NCBI RefSeq assembly: GCF_004310325.1
Contig: NZ_SIRT01000003.1
Location: 238,181-302,180, forward strand
DNA from: Hyunsoonleella flava
Lineage (GTDB): Bacteria > Bacteroidota > Bacteroidia > Flavobacteriales > Flavobacteriaceae
Length of the DNA: 64,000 nt
Direction: 5' to 3'
Shown: positions 45,277 through 54,068 of the stretch, piece by piece
How the letters are laid out: each line of letters begins with the position of its first letter
Numbering within the stretch: the stretch's first letter is position 1
Notes under the pieces: model-generated
Databases searched by the model: none
Told to the model about the DNA's origin: nothing
Seen by the model: the letters and a program-made list of their open reading frames with translations, nothing else
Translations under genes and position numbers: made by a program

Positions 45277-46359
45277 GTGAGTAGCAAAAAGAAATCGGCT
45301 TTAAAACAATCTGAAGGTGTTTCCAATCCTGAAATCACTAATCAGGAATCTATTTCTAATTTTAAGTCAAAACGCGGTAAAAACCTTAATAGTGATACTC
45401 TGGTGAGCGAACTATTAAATGGTAACATCACGCATCTTAGTCGTGCCATAACTCTTATAGAAAGCACCAATCCAGAACATACGCAACAAGCCAACGCTAT
45501 TTTAAAGAAATGCCTACCACATGCCAATACATCTATAAGAATAGGCATAACAGGAGTTCCTGGAGTGGGAAAAAGTACCTTTATTGAAGCTTTTGGAAAG
45601 TTACTAACAGCACAAGGCAAACGCGTTGCTGTTCTTGCTATAGATCCAAGCAGCTCACTTACTAAAGGCAGCATCTTGGGAGATAAAACCCGAATGGAAG
45701 ACTTGGTAAAGGATAAAAATGCTTACATCCGTCCATCAGCTTCTGGTAGTTCTCTGGGAGGTGTTGCCAGAAAAACAAGAGAAAGTATCATTTTATGTGA
45801 AGCTGCTGGTTTTGATGTGATTATTATTGAAACTGTTGGTGTAGGACAAAGTGAAACTGCTGTGCACAGTATGGTGGATTTCTTTTTATTATTGAAACTG
45901 GCTGGTGCTGGTGATGAATTGCAAGGTATAAAACGTGGTATTATTGAAATGGCAGATGCTATTGTGATAAATAAGGCAGATGGCGAAAATAAAAAAGCGG
46001 CTAAACTTGCAAAGGTTGAGTTTGAACGTGCTTTACACCTCTATCCCAAAAAAGATTCTGATTGGATACCAAAGGTATCACTATGCAGTGCCTTAAAAAA
46101 TGATGGGATTGACGCTATATGGAAACTGATTTCAGATTATATAACACTTACAAAAAGCAACAATCATTTTATCAACAAGCGAAATGAGCAAAACAAGTTT
46201 TGGCTAATTCAAACTATAGAAAATCGTTTAAAATCTGATTTCTTTAACCAACCTAAAACTAAAGCGGCATTAGAAGAACAACTTCAACTTATAGAAAAGA
46301 ATAAAACCACACCTTTTGCCGCGGCAGAGTATGTTTTAAGCTTGAATAAATCGTTTTAA
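45277..46359 (+). CDS. meaB: Methylmalonyl-CoA mutase-associated GTPase MeaB
   Basis: 360 residues. The start is GTG at 45277; an in-frame stop 21 bases upstream excludes anything much longer. The G3E GTPase features are GVPGVGKS (93-100), the switch DPSSSLTKGSILGDKTRM, ETVGVGQSE and NKADGEN. It protects and loads methylmalonyl-CoA mutase with cobalamin. The mutase genes are not in the window. The first 40 residues are a Ser/Lys-rich extension. Its 3' end overlaps the converging PAP2 gene by 24 bases. Confidence 0.94.
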   Translation: MSSKKKSALKQSEGVSNPEITNQESISNFKSKRGKNLNSDTLVSELLNGNITHLSRAITLIESTNPEHTQQANAILKKCLPHANTSIRIGITGVPGVGKSTFIEAFGKLLTAQGKRVAVLAIDPSSSLTKGSILGDKTRMEDLVKDKNAYIRPSASGSSLGGVARKTRESIILCEAAGFDVIIIETVGVGQSETAVHSMVDFFLLLKLAGAGDELQGIKRGIIEMADAIVINKADGENKKAAKLAKVEFERALHLYPKKDSDWIPKVSLCSALKNDGIDAIWKLISDYITLTKSNNHFINKRNEQNKFWLIQTIENRLKSDFFNQPKTKAALEEQLQLIEKNKTTPFAAAEYVLSLNKSF

Positions 46360-46905
46360 AAGATATTGTGATAATTTATAAAAAAGATATCCAGAAATGG
46401 CACCAAAGGTCATTCCGCAAATAATATCTAAAGGGTAATGCACACCTACATAAATTCTGCTATATGCCACTACCGCACTCCAAAATAATAATATAAAAAT
46501 CAGATTTTTATAGTAAGGCCGTAATGCTAAACCAGCAAACACCGCAGCAGCCATAGAATTTGAGGAATGCCCTGAAAAGAAACCATATTTGCCACAATAC
46601 GCAGCAACCATTCGCATTGCGTCATTTATACTTTGGTTTCCACATGGTCTTGGTCTTTCAAATCCGCGTTTAAATACATTAGTTATCTGGTCGGTAAACG
46701 TAATCATCAACGCCACCACAATCACAAATACCAAAAGTGATTTAGCCCCAAATTTTTTGTACAACAAAAACAAGAGTACTGCATAAAGTGGAATAAAAGT
46801 TAACTTATTTGTGATTATTAGCCACAAATTATCCCAAGGTTCAGAACCCAAATTATTCAAAAATAAAAATAGCTCGGTATCGTATTCTAAAAGTTGCTCT
46901 ATCAT
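46336..46905 (-). CDS. PAP2 family membrane phosphatase
   Basis: 189 residues with about five membrane segments. The PAP2 catalytic motifs are KRGFERPRP (K-x6-RP), FFSGHSSNSM (PSGH-like) and SRIYVGVHYPLD (SR-x5-H-x3-D). It is expected to dephosphorylate lipid-linked substrates such as undecaprenyl pyrophosphate or phosphatidate at the inner membrane. It lies nine bases downstream of a 75-residue gene and forms a unit with it and the MATE exporter. Confidence 0.92.
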   Translation of the reverse strand: MIEQLLEYDTELFLFLNNLGSEPWDNLWLIITNKLTFIPLYAVLLFLLYKKFGAKSLLVFVIVVALMITFTDQITNVFKRGFERPRPCGNQSINDAMRMVAAYCGKYGFFSGHSSNSMAAAVFAGLALRPYYKNLIFILLFWSAVVAYSRIYVGVHYPLDIICGMTFGAISGYLFYKLSQYLLKRFIQA

Positions 46906-46914
46906 ACTTAAGAT

Positions 46915-47142
46915 TTAATCTTCATATTTAGCAATTTCAGCATCGTAAAAATCAGTTGCCAATTTTATAACATTTTCGGTTTCGGTTTCCAGTTCCTTTT
47001 GATCTTCAGCATCAAAATCCTCAAACCATTCCACCTCATCATTTTCAAGATTAATTATAAATCGTGGAAATTCTGTATGAATTACAAAAATTGCGTCTGG
47101 GTATGCTGTATTATCGCCTAGTATAAATTTTGGGAGTGTCAT
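46915..47142 (-). CDS. Small acidic protein of unknown function
   Basis: 75 residues, strongly acidic (EWFEDFDAEDQKELETETE). No membrane segment or signal peptide is present. The start overlaps the stop of the MATE gene by four bases (ATGA), and the PAP2 gene follows by nine bases, so it is translated as part of this operon. Nothing in it identifies a function. Confidence 0.75.
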   Translation of the reverse strand: MTLPKFILGDNTAYPDAIFVIHTEFPRFIINLENDEVEWFEDFDAEDQKELETETENVIKLATDFYDAEIAKYED

Positions 47143-48527
47143 TTGCTTAAATTTGATGTTGACAAAATCAATCTTTTAGTTAAATAATTAAATCGAATAT
47201 ACAATAAAATTGCTGCGGCTGTTAATCCCGCTAACAGTCCTATCCAAATACCAATACTGCCGTAAACATCGGCTTTTCCTAAAAACCAAGAAATTGGGAA
47301 TCCTATCATCCAATACGCCACAAACAACAAAAGCATAGGCACTTTAACGTCTTGCAGACCCCTTAGCGCTCCTAATACCAATACTTGAATACTATCACTT
47401 ATCTGGAAAACGGCAGCAACCAATAGCAATTTAGAGGCAATTTCTAAAACCTCTTGATTATCTAAAGCATTTACAATATCGTTGTGATCTAAATATATTT
47501 TCGGTAATTGATTATGAAATATTAAAAACAGAATAGCGAAAACTACCGCAAACACAAACCCAAATAAAAAAATTGAAAAAGCAATACGCCTCAATTCCCG
47601 GTATTGTTTTAACCCTTTTTGGTTCCCCACTCGAATCATAGCAGCAACACTTAATCCCATGGCCACCATAAATGTCATGGAAGCTAAATTTAAAGCGATT
47701 TGATTAGCTGCTTGTGGGTTTTTCCCTAACAAACCACTTAACCAAATTGCCGCAGTGAAAATAGCTACTTCAAAAAACATTTGCATTGCACTTGGCGCAC
47801 CTAAATTGAATATTTTCTTAAGCATTAGCTTTTCCAAAACAAAGAATTTTATTTCAGATACATAATGTACCGAACGCCCGTTTCGTTTTAATAAAAACCA
47901 CAGGTAGCCAACCATGATAATTCGAGACGCTAGTGTACCATAAGCAGCACCAACAATTCCAAGTTGTGGCATTCCAAATTTTCCAAAAATTAACATATAA
48001 TTTAAAACAATGTTTACCAAGTTTCCTAAAAGTGTAGCGTACATGGGATATTTAGTCATAGACAACCCATCACTAAATTGTTTAAAGCCTTGAAAAATTA
48101 TCAAAGGAATAAGTGAAACCGCCACCAAATCTAGATAAGGAATGGCCAATTGTACCACCTCTTCTGGTTGCTTCATAAAATACATGAGCGGTTTTGCAAA
48201 AAACACCATGGCGAACAGTGCAACACCTAAAACTGTACATAAGAAGAGACCATGTTTAAAATAAGATTTGCCAATTCTAAAATTTTGTTCGGCATCTGCT
48301 TCGGCAATTAATGGTGTTATGGCTGTTGAAAATCCAATACCTAAAGACATGGCAATAAACATAAAGCTGTTGCCCAAAGATACTGCAGCTAATTCGGCAG
48401 TACCTAATTGCCCTACCATAATATTGTCTACAAAGCTCACAAACGTATGCCCAAGCATGCCCAACATCACAGGAGATGCTAGTTGCCAATTATATTTGAA
48501 CTCTTTGGTATAGTTTTGCAGTTGCAT
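47139..48527 (-). CDS. MATE family multidrug/sodium antiporter
   Basis: 462 residues with 12 membrane segments. The two MatE repeats are visible: SPVMLGMLGHTFVSFVDNIMVGQLG in the first and GAPSAMQMFFEVAIFTAAIW in the second. It belongs to the DinF/NorM-type exporters and should expel cationic compounds in exchange for sodium or protons. It is the first gene of an operon with the 75-residue and PAP2 genes. Confidence 0.94.
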   Translation of the reverse strand: MQLQNYTKEFKYNWQLASPVMLGMLGHTFVSFVDNIMVGQLGTAELAAVSLGNSFMFIAMSLGIGFSTAITPLIAEADAEQNFRIGKSYFKHGLFLCTVLGVALFAMVFFAKPLMYFMKQPEEVVQLAIPYLDLVAVSLIPLIIFQGFKQFSDGLSMTKYPMYATLLGNLVNIVLNYMLIFGKFGMPQLGIVGAAYGTLASRIIMVGYLWFLLKRNGRSVHYVSEIKFFVLEKLMLKKIFNLGAPSAMQMFFEVAIFTAAIWLSGLLGKNPQAANQIALNLASMTFMVAMGLSVAAMIRVGNQKGLKQYRELRRIAFSIFLFGFVFAVVFAILFLIFHNQLPKIYLDHNDIVNALDNQEVLEIASKLLLVAAVFQISDSIQVLVLGALRGLQDVKVPMLLLFVAYWMIGFPISWFLGKADVYGSIGIWIGLLAGLTAAAILLYIRFNYLTKRLILSTSNLSK

Positions 48528-48637
48528 TGTACAAATGTAGAATTTACAGCTTGCATTACCGAATTATAGTTTATTAACAAATGTTAATAAATAAAATCAA
48601 AAACTCTGATTTGACTTGAAGTATATTCATACATTTG

Positions 48638-48770
48638 ACACATAATAATCCCTCCTTATTTAACAAAATAGCATTAAGAAACATCCAGCTTTCATTTTTA
48701 AATTAGGGATTAAAAAATTAAAGGGTATGTTTCTACAGAAAAAAAGGGGAAATTTAAATTTCCCCTTTTT
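48638..48770 (+). ncRNA. Candidate small RNA between divergent genes
   Basis: A possible promoter, TTTG at 48610-48613 and TACATTTG at 48630-48637 (16-base spacing, slightly short), faces a perfect palindromic terminator at 48741-48770. No coding frame of any length fits between. The two neighbours diverge, so the terminator cannot serve either of them. The transcript would be about 125 bases. The strand is inferred from the promoter. Confidence 0.35.
48741..48770. terminator. Perfect 30-base palindrome, orphan terminator
   Basis: AAAAAGGGGAAATTT is followed directly by its exact reverse complement. As RNA it folds into a GC-clamped stem followed by U residues on either strand. It sits between the starts of two divergent genes (48527 minus and 48840 plus). 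Confidence 0.75.
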
Positions 48771-48839
48771 ATTAACATTTCTTTCGGAATAGCAAGGTCT
48801 TACTTTTTATATATTGCTTGGAACCAATGTTTATTTTGT

Positions 48840-49781
48840 ATGAAAGCAAATTTTCCTTTTCTGTACTTATTTTTCTGTGTTATAAACATCTTTCAAGCAC
48901 AACAAAAACCTCAATCCTTTTTGCCCGAAGCCGTAAAACAATTTCCTAATGTTAGGGATATTGCTATTTCCCCAAACGGTAATGAAGTTTTGTTTACTGC
49001 ACAAAGTACCATGGGAAACCTTTCAGCAATTATTGAAGTAAAGAAAAAAAATAATGGATGGGGCTTACCAAAAATTGTTTCCTTCTCCGGTCAGTATTTT
49101 GACTTGGAGCCTTTTTTCTCAAAGGATGGACTAACACTTTATTTTGTATCCACCAGACCAAAACCTGATTCTAAAAACGAAAAGAAGGATTTCGATATAT
49201 GGTATGTTACTCGCAAAAGTTTAAAGGATGAATGGTCTGCACCTATGAATATGGGCAGCCCCATAAACACTGAACATGGTGAATTTTACCCTTCTATTGC
49301 GAATAATGGCAACTTCTATTTTACCAGAGATAACCCAGAGCTAAAACGAAAAGACGATATTTATGTAAGCAAGAATGTGAATGGTGAATATACCGAAGCT
49401 ATAGTTTTATCAGACAGCATAAATACAAATGGGTACGAATACAATGCATTTATTGCTCCCGATGAGTCCTATCTTATTTTTGGGGGATATGGTCGAAAAG
49501 ATGGATTTGGAAGTGGCGACCTGTATATTAGCTACAATACGAAAAACGGATGGAGTGCAGCTAAAAATTTAGGAAATGTAATAAACTCAAGTAAAATGGA
49601 CTATTGCCCGTTTGTTGGTGTTGATAACAAAACACTTTATTTTACAAGTAAAAGAGACTCCACTAATGCTGAGTTTGACAAACCTCTCACAACAGAAGAA
49701 TTCCTATCTGAGCTTTATAAATATGAAAATGGAGTGAGTAGGCTTTATAAAGTCAATATTGAAGTATTAGTAAGTCGCTGA
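48840..49781 (+). CDS. Secreted TolB-like/PD40 beta-propeller protein
   Basis: 313 residues with a signal peptide (about 1-20, ending IFQAQ). PD40 repeats are recognisable: RDIAISPNGNEVLFTA, FSKDGLTLYFVST, SIANNGNFYFTRD, IAPDESYLIFGGYGRKDGFG and FVGVDNKTLYFTSKR. It is a periplasmic or secreted beta-propeller without the OmpA domain often fused to it. It may bind a protein or cell-wall partner; the function is unknown. Its last 15 bases overlap the converging gene. Confidence 0.88.
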   Translation: MKANFPFLYLFFCVINIFQAQQKPQSFLPEAVKQFPNVRDIAISPNGNEVLFTAQSTMGNLSAIIEVKKKNNGWGLPKIVSFSGQYFDLEPFFSKDGLTLYFVSTRPKPDSKNEKKDFDIWYVTRKSLKDEWSAPMNMGSPINTEHGEFYPSIANNGNFYFTRDNPELKRKDDIYVSKNVNGEYTEAIVLSDSINTNGYEYNAFIAPDESYLIFGGYGRKDGFGSGDLYISYNTKNGWSAAKNLGNVINSSKMDYCPFVGVDNKTLYFTSKRDSTNAEFDKPLTTEEFLSELYKYENGVSRLYKVNIEVLVSR

Positions 49782-50093
49782 ATTATATTTGAAATAAACA
49801 TGATTTTCTTTTTCATATTCAATTTCACTTACTTTAAGAACTACTTTGTTAACTAAAATTATTCCAATTAATGTTTCATTTAAAAAACATTCCCATGTAT
49901 GCCCTACTCCTGAAATAGATGGTAAATAACCAGGATATAAATTTTTAATAAACGCTTCAGGATTAACAAATGATGGCTGAGTTATATAGCTTTCATGTGG
50001 CGCAAAACAATCATCTGCCATACAAACTGAATCTCTAGTTACTCGAATTTCTATAGCGGGTTTATGTTTTAAAATTGTAAACTCCTTTTTCAT
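49767..50093 (-). CDS. Unknown protein, 108 residues
   Basis: Cytoplasmic by composition: no signal peptide and no membrane segment. A motif-like stretch is CMADDCFAPHESY, with two cysteines four residues apart, then HTWECF. I do not recognise a family. It lies 22 bases downstream of the flavin-oxidoreductase gene on the same strand and shares its last 15 bases with the converging PD40 gene. Confidence 0.65.
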   Translation of the reverse strand: MKKEFTILKHKPAIEIRVTRDSVCMADDCFAPHESYITQPSFVNPEAFIKNLYPGYLPSISGVGHTWECFLNETLIGIILVNKVVLKVSEIEYEKENHVYFKYNSATY

Positions 50094-50115
50094 TTAATTT
50101 TCTTGAAATAAACTC

Positions 50116-51057
50116 CTATAAATTTGAAACTTCATTTTTGGCATCCTTAAACTCATTCATAATATCATCAACAATTTCAGCTACAGATTTGATATCGTGA
50201 ATCAATCCAGAAATCTGACCAATTTCTAATTCACCTTCATTTAAATCACCTTCAAACATACCTTTTTTTGCTCTAGCCCTTCCTAAAAGTGCCTTCAACT
50301 CTTCTGCAGAAGCCCCTTTTTTGTAGAGTTTTTGCACATCATCATAAAACTTATTTTTTATAAGTCTTACCGGAGCCAATTCTTTTAAGGTTAATTGTGT
50401 ATCCCCCTCTTTTGCGTCAACAACCACTTTCTTAAACGCATCATGAGCCGAACTTTCTTCACTAGCCACAAATCTGCTCCCTATTTGCACACCATCAGCA
50501 CCCAGAACTATACAGGCTAACATTGCTCGTCCAGTGGCTATTCCACCAGCCGCAATCAACGGTATGTTTATGCTTTCCCTAACCATGGGAATTAAGGTAA
50601 GGGTTGTAGTTTCATCTCTTCCATTATGACCTCCAGCTTCAAAACCTTCAGCTACAATTGCATCAACACCTGCTTCTTGAGCTTTTAATGCAAACTTTAC
50701 ACTACTTACAACGTGAACCACAGTAATACCTTTCTCTTGCAACCATGTTGTCCAAGTTTTAGGATTTCCCGCAGACGTAAAAACGATTTTCACACCTTCT
50801 TCAACTATGATATCCATTATTTTTTCGATATCGGGATACAACATTGGCACATTTACCCCAAACGGCTTATCCGTAGCTTTTTTACATTTTTGGATATGCT
50901 CCCTTAGGATTTCGGGATACATTGAACCTGCTCCTAACAAACCTAAAATTCCAGAATTACTAGCTGCAGAGGCTAATCGCCAACCGCTATTCCATACCAT
51001 ACCCGCTTGAATAATTGGATATTCTATCTTAAAAAGTTCGGTAATACTATTGCGCAT
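50116..51057 (-). CDS. NAD(P)H-dependent flavin oxidoreductase, nitronate monooxygenase family
   Basis: 313 residues, a TIM-barrel of the 2-nitropropane dioxygenase type. FMN-binding features are QAGMVWNSGWRLASAASN near the start, VAEGFEAGGHNG, AAGGIATGRAM and GADGVQIGSRFVA. Members oxidise nitronates or act as enoyl-ACP reductases of the FabK type; the sequence alone does not settle which. The start shares one base with the stop of the subtilase gene upstream, so translation is coupled. Confidence 0.92.
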   Translation of the reverse strand: MRNSITELFKIEYPIIQAGMVWNSGWRLASAASNSGILGLLGAGSMYPEILREHIQKCKKATDKPFGVNVPMLYPDIEKIMDIIVEEGVKIVFTSAGNPKTWTTWLQEKGITVVHVVSSVKFALKAQEAGVDAIVAEGFEAGGHNGRDETTTLTLIPMVRESINIPLIAAGGIATGRAMLACIVLGADGVQIGSRFVASEESSAHDAFKKVVVDAKEGDTQLTLKELAPVRLIKNKFYDDVQKLYKKGASAEELKALLGRARAKKGMFEGDLNEGELEIGQISGLIHDIKSVAEIVDDIMNEFKDAKNEVSNL

Positions 51058-52664
51058 TATTGCTTGATAATTTTGATTGTTTTTGATATGTTTTCCGTAT
51101 CAATTCTCGCTAGATAAATTCCGCTAGAAAAAGAAGACATATCAATCTCGTTATGTTCTGTGGAAACTAAAAACGAATTTATTTTTTTACCTAATATATT
51201 ATAGAAGCGAACAGTAGCAGTGTCATCTTCTGAATTTAAACTTACATAAAGTAAATCATTTACTGGATTTGGAAACAGTTTCACATCAAAATCTGCGCGT
51301 TGCCCTGGATTAGTTATAAGACCAGTATTTAAAGCCAATTGTAGATCAGGGATACCATGTCCTAAAAAATTGTCTGGTGCACTGTATTGTGATGCTGACT
51401 CTTTTACCAACTGCATAATTTCAGCATTGGTTTTGTTTGGAAGGGCTTGCCATAAGCAGGCAATTCCGCCAGCTAAAATTGGCGCACTAAACGATGTCCC
51501 ATTTGCTCGAGCAATATTATTATTTTCAGTAATTACATAGCTTAATCCTCCCTGTGCAACTACATCTGGTTTTTGAACACTTTGATACATGGTTCCAACA
51601 GAACTAAAATCCACATAATCGCCCGAGGCATCAACTGCGCCTATTGACAGAACATTTGGAGAATCTGCTGGTGCGGTAACACCCCAACTTCCAGAGTTAC
51701 CTGCAGATGTTACAAGTAAAAGTCCTTTTTCAAAAGCTATATTTGCACCTCTAGTAATAAAAGTGGTATTGCCGTTCATATCAGATTGTTCATAATCATA
51801 TTTTGTACCGTCAAAATCTGAATATCCTAAGGAGGTATTGATGATATCCACACCTAAGCTATCGGCTCTTTCCGCAGCTTCTACCCAATAACTTTCCTCA
51901 ACTGGTGTCTCACTAGCAGCATCTTCTGTAATAAATAGATAGTAAGAAGCGTCTGGAGCTGTGCCTACAAACTGATTTTCAATATAGCCTGCCATATCAC
52001 TTAGCACCAACGTACCATGGCTACTTGTAATGCCAGTGTAAACATCGCTATCCCTATTAACAAAATCGTATGCTCCAAGTAAATGTCCGTCGTCTCTCAT
52101 TCTTTGGAAAGCTGCTATCGTATTCACATTTGGAAAACCAGAATCTAAAACAGCAATCGTTATACCTGAAGCTGTATAATTGAGCATATGCAACTCATTA
52201 CCATTGAACATTTCAATTTGATTAGCGGCATTACCATAATTAAAATTAGTTAATGCGCCTTCTAACTTATTTATTGTTTTAGATTTAAAACTCTTATCTG
52301 AATTGAGATTATCATTTGCAAAATCGATATTGCTGACAAAACTGAGATTTCCTAAAGCCTCTATATCTGCTTGATTTCCTCTGACATGAACGGCATTAAA
52401 CCATTTAGATTTGGCTAAAACACTGATTCCTGTAGCACTTTTTATTTGAGTAATATAATTTTCATTCACAGGAACGTCACGACTATCAATTAAAACCCCA
52501 TGTTTATTTTTTCTATCTATAGATTTTTGGGTAAGAATTGTTGAGGGGTTAGCTATTGAAGCTGCTACATTTTCCTTGTCAGTTAAAAACACCCATGCAT
52601 CTTCTTGAGCGCCTGAGAAAAACGGCACAAAACATACTAATAGAACTAGGTATATGCTTTTCAT
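51057..52664 (-). CDS. T9SS-sorted S8 family serine protease (subtilase)
   Basis: 535 residues. Signal peptide about 1-19 (FFSGAQ), a pro-domain to about 155, then the catalytic triad D174 (IAVLDSGF), H216 (SSHGT) and S391 (NGTSFSAP). The last 75 residues are a T9SS type A sorting domain (KLFPNPVNDLLYVSL, FYNILGKKI, SSGIYLARI). It is a secreted or surface protease. It lies between mnmA and the flavin oxidoreductase on the same strand. Confidence 0.95.
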   Translation of the reverse strand: MKSIYLVLLVCFVPFFSGAQEDAWVFLTDKENVAASIANPSTILTQKSIDRKNKHGVLIDSRDVPVNENYITQIKSATGISVLAKSKWFNAVHVRGNQADIEALGNLSFVSNIDFANDNLNSDKSFKSKTINKLEGALTNFNYGNAANQIEMFNGNELHMLNYTASGITIAVLDSGFPNVNTIAAFQRMRDDGHLLGAYDFVNRDSDVYTGITSSHGTLVLSDMAGYIENQFVGTAPDASYYLFITEDAASETPVEESYWVEAAERADSLGVDIINTSLGYSDFDGTKYDYEQSDMNGNTTFITRGANIAFEKGLLLVTSAGNSGSWGVTAPADSPNVLSIGAVDASGDYVDFSSVGTMYQSVQKPDVVAQGGLSYVITENNNIARANGTSFSAPILAGGIACLWQALPNKTNAEIMQLVKESASQYSAPDNFLGHGIPDLQLALNTGLITNPGQRADFDVKLFPNPVNDLLYVSLNSEDDTATVRFYNILGKKINSFLVSTEHNEIDMSSFSSGIYLARIDTENISKTIKIIKQ

Positions 52665-52688
52665 AACAAGCGATTTGGAATCACTAAG

Positions 52689-53876
52689 TTACGAAATAAC
52701 TCCAGAACCTATAAGCTCATCTTTAATATACCATGCTGCAAATTGACCTTCAGTAATGGCAGATTGTAAAGACTCAAATTCGATATACATTCCGTTTTCA
52801 ACTTTATAAAGGATAGCTTTTTGAAGTGGTTGTCTATATCTAATACGCGCATCCACTTCCAAAGTTTCATTTGTATTTAAAGTTAAGTCTTCTCGTATCC
52901 AGTGTATGTCATTGTTATTAATAAAAAGCGCCTTCTTTAAAAGTCCAGGATGGTTTTTTCCTTGTCCGGTATATATAATATTGTCAATAACACTGGTATC
53001 AATAACAAAAAGTGGTTCTGGTGTGCCACCAACGGCTAAACCTTTACGCTGTCCTTTTGTAAAATAGTGCGCGCCTTGATGTTCTCCAACTACCTTACCA
53101 TTCTCGATGCTATAATCGATTTTTCTTGATAGATATTGAAGTTCATTCTCTTTAGTAGCAAATTGCTTTTTTATAACATTATATATAGATGCATTTTCTG
53201 GAACCTCAACTATTACACCCTGTTTAGGCTTAAGCTGTTGTTGCAGGAAATCAGGAAGTTTTACTTTTCCAATAAAACAAAGTCCTTGAGAATCTTTTTT
53301 TTCTGCAGTGACTAAATTTAATTTTGTAGCAATGGCCCTTACCTCTGGTTTTGTGAGTTCTCCTATCGGAAATAAAGATTTGGACAATTGCTCTTGTGAT
53401 AGCTGACATAAAAAATAAGATTGATCTTTATTAGTATCAACACCAGAAAGTAATTGATAAATGACCTTTCCATCTTTTTCTAGAATACCTTTTCTGCAAT
53501 AATGACCAGTAGCTACATAATCTGCTCCCAGTTCTAAGGCAATATCCATAAATACGTCGAACTTTATTTCACGGTTACATAACACATCAGGATTTGGAGT
53601 CCTTCCCTTTTCGTATTCTTTAAACATGTAATCGACAATACGTTCTTTGTATTGTTCACTCAAATCTACAGTTTGAAACGGAATATTTAATTTATTGGCC
53701 ACCAGCATAGCATCATTACTATCATCTAGCCAAGGACATTCATTAGATATGGTCACAGAGTCATCATGCCAGTTTTTCATAAACAAGCCAATGACCTCGT
53801 AACCTTTCTCCTTTAACAAATACGCTGCAACGCTAGAGTCTACTCCTCCCGAAAGTCCGACAACTACTCTTTTCAT
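52689..53876 (-). CDS. mnmA: tRNA 2-thiouridine(34) synthase MnmA
   Basis: 395 residues from the ATG at 53876, which begins [18 protein letters not shown]; a longer open frame reaches 53915 but adds an unlikely leader. The PP-loop SGGVDS binds ATP. The two catalytic cysteines are in [13 protein letters not shown] and QGLCFIGK. The enzyme puts sulfur on U34 of tRNAs for Lys, Glu and Gln. It leads a minus-strand unit with the subtilase. A TATCTTTG -7 box lies about 25 bases upstream. Confidence 0.96.
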   Translation of the reverse strand: MKRVVVGLSGGVDSSVAAYLLKEKGYEVIGLFMKNWHDDSVTISNECPWLDDSNDAMLVANKLNIPFQTVDLSEQYKERIVDYMFKEYEKGRTPNPDVLCNREIKFDVFMDIALELGADYVATGHYCRKGILEKDGKVIYQLLSGVDTNKDQSYFLCQLSQEQLSKSLFPIGELTKPEVRAIATKLNLVTAEKKDSQGLCFIGKVKLPDFLQQQLKPKQGVIVEVPENASIYNVIKKQFATKENELQYLSRKIDYSIENGKVVGEHQGAHYFTKGQRKGLAVGGTPEPLFVIDTSVIDNIIYTGQGKNHPGLLKKALFINNNDIHWIREDLTLNTNETLEVDARIRYRQPLQKAILYKVENGMYIEFESLQSAITEGQFAAWYIKDELIGSGVIS

Positions 53877-53902
53877 CAACGATAAAATATAATTTGAGAG
53901 TG

Positions 53903-53910
53903 CAAAGATA
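53903..53910 (-). promoter_or_regulatory. -7 promoter box for mnmA
   Basis: Reading on the minus strand, TATCTTTG followed by CA lies 26 bases before the ATG at 53876. It fits the TAnnTTTG consensus; the -33 element is not obvious. Confidence 0.55.
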
Positions 53911-54004
53911 CACAAAAACTAAGCTTATCATTAAAAGAAAAACATCGATGAAATGCACAAAAACAACATTTTGTTTAATTTTTACAATTTTTTATGAAAC
54001 AAAA

Positions 54005-54037
54005 TTTGTTTTTATGTTTAACTTAATTGTATATTTG
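54005..54037 (+). promoter_or_regulatory. Fasciclin gene promoter with overlapping palindromes
   Basis: TTTG at 54005-54008 and TATATTTG at 54030-54037 are spaced by 21 bases. Two inverted repeats overlap the region: AAACAAA-A-TTTGTTT around 53997-54011, and TTTGTT-G-AACAAA at about 54034-54046. These could be an operator. A TTTGTT-A-AACAAA and a TAAATTTG box recur before the pseudogene copy. Confidence 0.65.
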
Positions 54038-54068
54038 TTGAACAAAATTTATAAAACATAAAAATACT

